Assembly: GCA_903895725.1 (NCBI GenBank)
Contig: CAITUV010000044.1
Coordinates: 145,579-209,578, forward strand
Direction: 5' to 3'
Source of the DNA: an uncultured Myxococcales bacterium
GTDB lineage: Bacteria > Myxococcota_A > UBA9042 > CAIXZC01
Length of the DNA: 64,000 bases
A program made the position numbers and the translations under genes. Below are positions 58,846 to 64,000 of this stretch, piece by piece. Each line of letters opens with the position of its first letter. The first letter of the stretch is position 1. The notes beneath the pieces are model-generated. The model worked only from the letters and a program-made list of their open reading frames with translations. It ran no database searches and was not told where the DNA came from.

Positions 58846-59893
58846 CAAGCTCCAGGCATAGCTCCCGCATCGCCGGGTCCGGGTGAAGCCGGGCCCAGTC
58901 GTTCAGGTATCGCAAGGCGGGTTCGGTCCCGATGTCGGCCAGTGCCTGGGCAGCGGCCCTCTGGATGCGGTCGTCCGCTGCCTGCGAGCGGCGGACGATC
59001 GCAGCGATCCCGCCGGGCCAGCGGGTCTGCCCGAGGGAGACCACGGCAGCAAGCGCCAGCTCGAGATCGGCGGATTCCGCCAGGGGAAGAAGCTCCGGGG
59101 CCAGCCGCTCGAAACGGCAATCACCCACCGAGTGTACCGCCTCGAGACGCACGAAGTCGTCCCGGGAGGCCAGATTGCGACGCGACAGCTCCTCGTCACA
59201 GGCCGAGAGCTCGCAGCGCAGGGCCAGCCTCCCCACCAGCTCGTCCACCAGCCTGCCGGCAGCCTCGTCCAGGCGGGCCCGGCACGGCGCAGCCTCGGGT
59301 GCGGACGCAGCCCCTGAGCACGGGCTTTCCCACGGCAGATCTGCCGAGGAATCCTGCTCCAGGTCCACCGGCCCCATCGAGCCCGGCCCGTGCAGCCGCC
59401 CCCCGAACCCGATGAATGCCACCGGAGCATCCTGGGAGAAGCGCAGCGCATACTGGACCGTCAGCTGGAGAGAGCCCCTGTCGGCCGAGGGCCACTGCCT
59501 GTCAATGGCCCGCTCGACCTGTGCGGTGACGACTGGCTCGGGCAGCCACTGGACCGATTCCTCGCTGACGCATCCGACGGTGATGGCCGACGGCCGACAT
59601 GCCCTGCCGCCCCTCCGGGCCTCCAGCCCGCGCTCATCGAGCGCAGTGCCGCTTCCCCCGCTCCTCCCGGAGCTGTCCGGACCCACCGGGGCCCTGGAAG
59701 CAACTGGCTCGCCTGCGGACCGGCCCGACGGTTCGACCTCGTCCTTCGTGCCCCGACAGCCAGGCTGGATGCACAACAGGAGCCACACGAGAGCCGGCAG
59801 GACGGCGAAGTGGAGCTCCGTGGGCCTTCCCCGGAATGCAGCAGGGATTCGATGGAGCCGGCACGTGCCCCGGAGCCGACACGGTCCGTGCAC
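58805..59893 (-). CDS. Lipoprotein with C-terminal HEAT-like repeats
   Basis: The start is probably GTG at 59893, six bases after CGGGAG, giving 362 residues; an ATG at 59932 would overlap the upstream gene. A hydrophobic stretch with lipobox IQPGC comes late (after about 40 residues), which is long for a signal peptide. The last 130 residues are HEAT-like (DDFVRLEAVHSVGDCRFERL, AAVVSLGQTRWPGGIAAIVRRS, AAAQALADIG). It follows the Lnb-like gene by 13 nt. The function is unknown. Confidence 0.7.
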   Translation of the reverse strand: MHGPCRLRGTCRLHRIPAAFRGRPTELHFAVLPALVWLLLCIQPGCRGTKDEVEPSGRSAGEPVASRAPVGPDSSGRSGGSGTALDERGLEARRGGRACRPSAITVGCVSEESVQWLPEPVVTAQVERAIDRQWPSADRGSLQLTVQYALRFSQDAPVAFIGFGGRLHGPGSMGPVDLEQDSSADLPWESPCSGAASAPEAAPCRARLDEAAGRLVDELVGRLALRCELSACDEELSRRNLASRDDFVRLEAVHSVGDCRFERLAPELLPLAESADLELALAAVVSLGQTRWPGGIAAIVRRSQAADDRIQRAAAQALADIGTEPALRYLNDWARLHPDPAMRELCLELVRSGSGGEPTGQR

Positions 59894-59906
59894 GCGGAGC
59901 TCCCGC

Positions 59907-61223
59907 TCATTGCCCAGGAAGACGACGGCCATCCCGCCCCCCGTCCGTGGTGCCGCAGCCGCACCAGAATCCCAGGAGTGGTATGCACAGCGCCAGGCAG
60001 GCCAATGCATAGGGCCAGAGCCTCTGAGGCTCGACGCCGGCCAGATTCGTGAGCAGGACGAGAGCGGCCACGACGACCCCCACCTGGAGATAGCGTCGGG
60101 CGAGCTGCTCCCACCTCGGCGACCGATTCCAACGCAAGGCAGCCACCGCGAGCAGGAAGTGCAACGGGTGGAAACAGAGTAAGGAGAGGTTCGGGCCGGT
60201 CTCCGGGTAAGGCGAGGCGATCCAGGTGAACGCCAGAAGGACGCCGTAGAGGCCAGCCAGCAACCCGGTCACCAGCAGAAGCAACCGCAGGAGGCGGCTC
60301 CCCCATTGCGGGCTTCGGCACCGCACCATCATGGGCAGCAGGGCCACCCCGGCCAGAACCAGCAGGACGGCGATTCCGAATCCCATGCCGGGTACCTTTG
60401 GCTCCTCGCGGTCCGCCCCCAGGTCGACGACCCGCGAGCGAACCACGGGGGCTCCCCCGGACCCAGGCTGCCGCAAGGCCTGGAGCTCGCTCCCCAGGTA
60501 CCAGGGCAGGAACATCTGCTGCCAGCGATCGGCCTCGCCGTCGATCTCATAGTTGAGCAGGCCGAATACGAGCCATCGGGTGAACGAGAACTCCCAGCGG
60601 GCCATGCTGGCATCGATGAGGTCACGAATCGACTTGCCGGCCCCCTGGCCGACGGTGGCCTGCGAGAGCTGGCCCCCGAGGAGACCGTCCAGGATGTCCC
60701 GCAGCCTCGTCGAGCAGTTGTTGGTGAAATGGTGATACTGGTAAGCGGCATTCTCAGGCAGACAGTCTTCCACCACCTGGGCGCGGAGCCGGGCGATCTG
60801 GTTCGCGGTCAGGGCCAGCTCCTGGAGCACGATTCCCCCGAAATCCTGGGAGTACCAGGCCACCATGTCCTGGTAGGTGGTGTGCGAGCAGTAGTAGGGA
60901 AGCGTCCCCACCAGGAACTTCCACGCCAGCAGCGGATCGTTGGCCTCGTACGTGCCGTAATCGTAGACGTCGTCGGTTCCGGCGTCCGGATCCACGATTC
61001 GAAACGCAATGTGCCCGAACCCCGTGAACAGGGCCTCTCCGGGATGCATGGTGACGAGGTAGACCTTCGCCTCGGCCGCAGCCGCGGGTACCGGGGCTGC
61101 ACCAAACCCGCAGCAAGTCACCATGACGGCCAGTCCGAGCCACCAGGAGCTCTGGCCCCGTCCCTTCACGGAAGGGGTCTCTCCCCGGACCCCGAACCCT
61201 GGACCCCGAACCCTTCCATCCAT
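59907..61223 (-). CDS. DUF4105/Lnb-type protein, possible lipoprotein N-acyltransferase
   Basis: The family includes Lnb, which N-acylates lipoproteins in Bacteroidetes. After a signal sequence (AAPVPAAAA-EAKVY) the conserved motifs are GFGHIAFRI with His71, DYGTYEAND, and YHHFTNNCSTRLRD with Cys170, the presumed catalytic pair. Four or so membrane helices follow from about residue 285. ATG at 61223 overlaps the upstream stop by one base (TGATG); a GTG at 61169 would give a more standard signal peptide, and the first 16 codons are a short DNA repeat. Family call is good; activity is inferred. Confidence 0.8.
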   Translation of the reverse strand: MDGRVRGPGFGVRGETPSVKGRGQSSWWLGLAVMVTCCGFGAAPVPAAAAEAKVYLVTMHPGEALFTGFGHIAFRIVDPDAGTDDVYDYGTYEANDPLLAWKFLVGTLPYYCSHTTYQDMVAWYSQDFGGIVLQELALTANQIARLRAQVVEDCLPENAAYQYHHFTNNCSTRLRDILDGLLGGQLSQATVGQGAGKSIRDLIDASMARWEFSFTRWLVFGLLNYEIDGEADRWQQMFLPWYLGSELQALRQPGSGGAPVVRSRVVDLGADREEPKVPGMGFGIAVLLVLAGVALLPMMVRCRSPQWGSRLLRLLLLVTGLLAGLYGVLLAFTWIASPYPETGPNLSLLCFHPLHFLLAVAALRWNRSPRWEQLARRYLQVGVVVAALVLLTNLAGVEPQRLWPYALACLALCIPLLGFWCGCGTTDGGRDGRRLPGQ

Positions 61224-62701
61224 CACTCAGTTCCCTCCATCGGCACACCAGGCTGTACGTCCGCACGGGCCTCCCCGGCCCCGGAAGCCGCCGGGCTGGT
61301 CCGGCGCCGGAAGGCACGCCCCAGCAACACGGCGACCACGCCCCAGGCAATTCCCAGCGGGACCGTCAGCAGCATGTACCATCGCAGCGACGAAATGTCA
61401 GCGGCATCCAGGCCGATACCGGCCACCGCCTCGAGGACCAGAGGTAGCAGCAGGAGCAGAAAACCGGCCGTTGCCTTGGCCGCCCGCAGCACGAACATGT
61501 CGATGAATGCCAGCGCCCGATACTTCTCCTCGCGACCCACCGGCACGAAAAGCAGCTCCCGGGAGGTCTGATTCATCGAGTAGTTCAGCGAGTTATCCGC
61601 CAGGAACAACAGCTCCACCAGGGCAAGCGCCGGCAGTGCGAAGAACCCGACCGACAGCCCGACGATGGTCAGGGGTAGGACCAGCAGCGCGACCGACATG
61701 CCGGCCCGCCGGAGCACCAGCGACGTCAGCAGCACCTGCACGAGCAGCGCCACGATGTTCATCGCCAGGAAAAACCCGGAGAAGAACGACCCCATCGACC
61801 CGCCGGTCACGTTCCACCCAAGCCGGTCAAGCAGCTCCGTCAGCTTCAACCCCGTCACCCCGTCGAAAGCCGACAACGCAGTCCCCAGCAGGGACAGCGC
61901 CCCCCCCTCCGACCGGAACGACAGCTCCACCGCCTTGTGAAACGAGAAATCATTGATCGCGGATACCAGCTCGTAGCACCCCAGGATGAAGCAGATGCCC
62001 AGAAAATAGCGGGAGGATGCCACCACCCGGAGGCCGGCCAGAGCATCCGACAGGCGGGAGCTCCCCGACCTCGCAATCACTCCGTGCGCCACCCCGGGAA
62101 GCCGGCGGATCCGCCTCGAGACCACCAGCACCAGGACCGGAACCAGGAGATACACCAGCGCCACGCACAGAATCATGGTGCTGGGAGCCACCCGATCCAC
62201 CATCCGGTTGCACATGGCCGAGCCGAAGAACCCGCCCACGACCCCTCCCGCCCCGATGAGCCCGTAGAGACGTCGCGCCGATGAGGCGTCCGTGATGTCG
62301 GCCAGGAACGACCAGAAAACAGAAAGATTAACCGTAATAAAAAGGTCAATTACTATATAAAAACAATAATAAACAATATTTGAATAACCCAGCCAAGTAA
62401 ACGCTGCCCAGAATGCCAGGAAGATCCAGAAGAACGTGCCCGCCACCAGAAGCGTCAACCGTTCGCGGGAGAGCCGTGTCAGCGCCAGCGAATACGCCAC
62501 GACCACTCCGGCGGACACGAACGCGGTCAGGACCTTGAGCTCCCGGATGGCATCGGCCCCGAGCTTCTCGACCGTCAGGACGCTGCGCAGCGGCTTCAAG
62601 AACCAGTAGGAGGCGATGACGACAAAGAAGAAAAGGAACATCCCGCCGACTTTGGTCAGCTCTCCTTCACGAATTCCGAAGGTGCGGCGGAACAGCCCCA
62701 T
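61223..62701 (-). CDS. Multi-pass transporter, Npt1/Npt2 nucleotide-transporter-like
   Basis: The ATG at 62701 gives 492 residues with about eleven to twelve hydrophobic helices. The N-terminal EGELTKVGGMFLFFFVVIASYWFLKPLRS, LGADAIRELKVLT and the later DNSLNYSMNQTSRELLFVPV resemble the bacterial Npt1/Npt2 (ATP/ADP translocase-like) major-facilitator group, members of which in free-living bacteria have no proven substrate. About 25 codons (62316-62388) are strikingly AT-rich. It is first in an operon with the Lnb-like and HEAT-like genes. Confidence 0.8.
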   Translation of the reverse strand: MGLFRRTFGIREGELTKVGGMFLFFFVVIASYWFLKPLRSVLTVEKLGADAIRELKVLTAFVSAGVVVAYSLALTRLSRERLTLLVAGTFFWIFLAFWAAFTWLGYSNIVYYCFYIVIDLFITVNLSVFWSFLADITDASSARRLYGLIGAGGVVGGFFGSAMCNRMVDRVAPSTMILCVALVYLLVPVLVLVVSRRIRRLPGVAHGVIARSGSSRLSDALAGLRVVASSRYFLGICFILGCYELVSAINDFSFHKAVELSFRSEGGALSLLGTALSAFDGVTGLKLTELLDRLGWNVTGGSMGSFFSGFFLAMNIVALLVQVLLTSLVLRRAGMSVALLVLPLTIVGLSVGFFALPALALVELLFLADNSLNYSMNQTSRELLFVPVGREEKYRALAFIDMFVLRAAKATAGFLLLLLPLVLEAVAGIGLDAADISSLRWYMLLTVPLGIAWGVVAVLLGRAFRRRTSPAASGAGEARADVQPGVPMEGTE

Positions 62702-62770
62702 TTCCTCTTCTCCCCGAAGCCAACGGCGGCGCGGGATCTCCCGTTTCGGACCGCCCGGCGCCGGGTTGGC

Positions 62771-62800
62771 ATCATAAGGCCGCTGGTTGCCGCAGATCAA
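62771..62800 (-). promoter_or_regulatory. Candidate promoter of the transporter-Lnb-HEAT operon
   Basis: TTGATC (62800-62795), 18-bp spacer, TATGAT (62776-62771) on the minus strand, 70 nt before the start codon. Confidence 0.5.
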
Positions 62801-62815
62801 GGTCGGCCGCACGAG

Positions 62816-62844
62816 TTGACCGGAGAAGGCCGCTGGCGTAGGAT
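62816..62844 (+). promoter_or_regulatory. Promoter of the 62874-63698 lipoprotein gene
   Basis: TTGACC (62816-62821), 17-bp spacer, TAGGAT (62839-62844). The region also has a direct repeat: AAGGCCGCTGG with TTGCCGCAGAT occurs near 62776 and again near 62827, once in each divergent promoter. Confidence 0.6.
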
Positions 62845-62873
62845 TGCCGCAGATAGTTTCGGGAGGATCTGAC

Positions 62874-63698
62874 GTGAAAGCCTGGTTTCCTGCAATTGCA
62901 CTGCTGATGGCATCCTGCGGGGGCACTTCCATGGCTCCGCCAGAGGCCCGACTGAGCATCCCATTCTGTTCCGTGGCCGGACAGACTGTCGAGCTCGACG
63001 CAAGTGATTCCAAGGCACCGGGGGGAGAGATCGTCCGCTACTCGTTTCGCATCGGCCATTCGGACGCCTGGCTCACTTCGCGGGAGCCGGTGCTCAAGTT
63101 CCGGTTCGAACAGCCCGAAATGTCCGACGACAAGCTGGTCCAGACCCTCGTCCTCCTCGAGGTGACCGACGACAACGGCCTGACGGCCCAGGATGCATCG
63201 CTTACCTGGGTGGTCTTCGACGACTCTCAGTGCCCGGAGGGCACGTCTCCCCGGCCAACCGAAGATGTCTGGACGGAGACCTACTCTCCCGACGTGACCG
63301 ATTTCGACGGGCCTGAGCCTGACGTCCTGGACGACACGACGTCCCCCGATTCAGTCGACGGCACGACTCCTCCGCCCGACTCGACGTCCGACGGCAAGAC
63401 CGACACGGAACCCGCTTGTCCTTCGATCGATGGGGTCTGGCACCTGGAGGTCTTCTGCGGCGGAAGCCCGAAGGGGGAGCTCGAGCTGAACATCATGCAG
63501 AATGCTGACTGCACGTTCTCGGACGACCTGGGAGTGCTGTCTGGAACCATGGGCCCGGACGGTGCAATCGAGCTCAAGTCGGACATCCCGCAGCTCTACA
63601 TGGGGGACTGCTTCGGCCAGCTCGAGGAACCGGAGATGTTCACCGTGGACTGTTCCTCGGGGTGCACCGTGCAATTCCAGAAAGCCCCCACCAGGTAG
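62874..63698 (+). CDS. Putative lipoprotein with PKD-like domain and acidic linker
   Basis: The start is GTG at 62874, seven bases after GGGAGG, giving 274 residues with lipobox LMASC. Residues 30-125 look like a PKD or Ig-like beta-sandwich (VELDASDSKAPGGEIVRYSFRIG, then LLEVTDDNGLTAQDASLTWVV). An Asp/Thr/Pro-rich linker spans about 130-185, and a last domain of about 85 residues has four cysteines. Probably surface-exposed; the function is not recognised. Confidence 0.78.
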   Translation: MKAWFPAIALLMASCGGTSMAPPEARLSIPFCSVAGQTVELDASDSKAPGGEIVRYSFRIGHSDAWLTSREPVLKFRFEQPEMSDDKLVQTLVLLEVTDDNGLTAQDASLTWVVFDDSQCPEGTSPRPTEDVWTETYSPDVTDFDGPEPDVLDDTTSPDSVDGTTPPPDSTSDGKTDTEPACPSIDGVWHLEVFCGGSPKGELELNIMQNADCTFSDDLGVLSGTMGPDGAIELKSDIPQLYMGDCFGQLEEPEMFTVDCSSGCTVQFQKAPTR

Positions 63699-63778
63699 AG
63701 CGCTTCGCTCCCATTCCCCGGCCGGACCACGTCGAGACACCGCCACTGAGATCCAGAGTGATCCCCGGAACGACCGGC

Positions 63779-64000
63779 CTACATGGGCAGATTGGGCAGA
63801 ACGGGGGAGCCTGGCTCAGGGGGCGGAACGTCCTTCTCGGCAGCCCCATCCTTCTCGGCAGCCCCATCCTTCTCGGCAGCCCGATCCTTCTCGGCAGCCC
63901 TATCCTTCTCGGCAGCCCCATCCTTCTCGGCAGCCCCATCCTTCTCGGCAGCCCCATCCTTCTCGGCAGCCCCATCCTTCTCGGCAGCCCCATCCTTCTC
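63779..64000 (-). CDS. C-terminal end of a protein with EKDGAA repeats (partial)
   Basis: The frame from the right edge to the TAG at 63781-63779 encodes 73 residues: about nine tandem EKDGAA or EKDRAA hexapeptides, then DVPPPEPGSPVLPNLPM and stop. The acidic/basic repeats and the natural Pro-rich end make a real low-complexity C-terminus more likely than chance. No start is in the window, so the rest of the gene is outside. The alternative is non-coding minisatellite DNA. Confidence 0.5.
   Translation of the reverse strand, partial: EKDGAAEKDGAAEKDGAAEKDGAAEKDGAAEKDRAAEKDRAAEKDGAAEKDGAAEKDVPPPEPGSPVLPNLPM
63841..64000. repeat. 18-bp tandem repeat reaching the right edge
   Basis: Eight full copies and a partial ninth of CAGCCCCATCCTTCTCGG. 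Copies 3 and 4 have CCGATCC or CCTATCC variants, the others are identical. Its true length is unknown because it runs off the window. Confidence 0.9.

Noticed and set aside
63841..64000. Possible CRISPR array at the right edge
   Set aside because: The 18-bp units are contiguous without spacers and remain in one reading frame.

Overview
The window is GC-rich chromosomal DNA from a bacterium that most resembles a myxobacterium-like deltaproteobacterium (Myxococcota or a relative). The evidence is the deltaproteobacterial-style ribosomal superoperon, a gamma/delta-type three-helix SecE, many exported proteins with Asp/Pro-rich linkers and disulfide-rich repeats, and three proteins ending in a MYXO-CTERM-like tail (Gly-Cys, hydrophobic helix, Arg). 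The exact lineage cannot be fixed from this window. No phage, transposase, CRISPR array or rRNA gene was seen.

Positions 1-28760 are one long block of translation and transcription genes, all on the minus strand. In transcription order it holds tRNA-Thr(TGT), tRNA-Tyr, tRNA-Gly, tRNA-Thr(GGT), tuf, rpmG, tRNA-Trp, secE, nusG, rplK, rplA, rplJ, rplL, rpoB, rpoC, then an inserted AAA ATPase gene, then rpsL, rpsG, rpsJ, rplD, rplW, rplB, rpsS, rplV, rpsC, rplP, rpmC, rpsQ, rplN, rplX, rplE, rpsN, rpsH, rplF, rplR, rpsE, rpmD, rplO, secY, adk, infA, rpmJ, rpsM, rpsK, rpsD and the start of rpoA. Three things break the usual pattern. rplC (L3) is absent between rpsJ and rplD. fusA is absent between rpsG and rpsJ. 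EF-Tu has a non-standard switch I. Strong sigma70-type promoters precede the first tRNA and rpsL.

Positions 28800-43700, still minus strand, hold a small lipoprotein, then an apparent run: an outer-membrane beta-barrel protein, two giant lipoproteins (1884 and 1526 residues) that are paralogous metzincin-type zinc metalloproteases, proS and the rRNA methyltransferase gene rlmB. The barrel plus the two proteases is the best candidate for a little-described surface system.

Positions 43890-64000 are accessory and mixed in strand. They include an S1-domain protein coupled to an exported phosphoesterase, a DnaJ-like co-chaperone, a PHA-regulator-type protein with a lipoprotein, an amino-acid permease, an RNase E/G operon, a secreted lipase, a somatomedin-B/disulfide-repeat surface protein, and an operon of a nucleotide-transporter-like membrane protein, a DUF4105/Lnb-like protein (possible lipoprotein N-acyltransferase) and a HEAT-like lipoprotein. 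Up to ten probable lipoproteins occur in the window, so an alternative lipoprotein-modifying enzyme here makes sense.

Repeats are a theme of the accessory part: three arrays of a degenerate GATNNC hexamer, a 24-bp minisatellite, an 18-bp coding array running off the right end, a 48-bp in-gene duplication, and a ~138-bp intergenic element bounded by 19-nt inverted repeats. Functional calls rest on reading motifs by eye; no database search was run.
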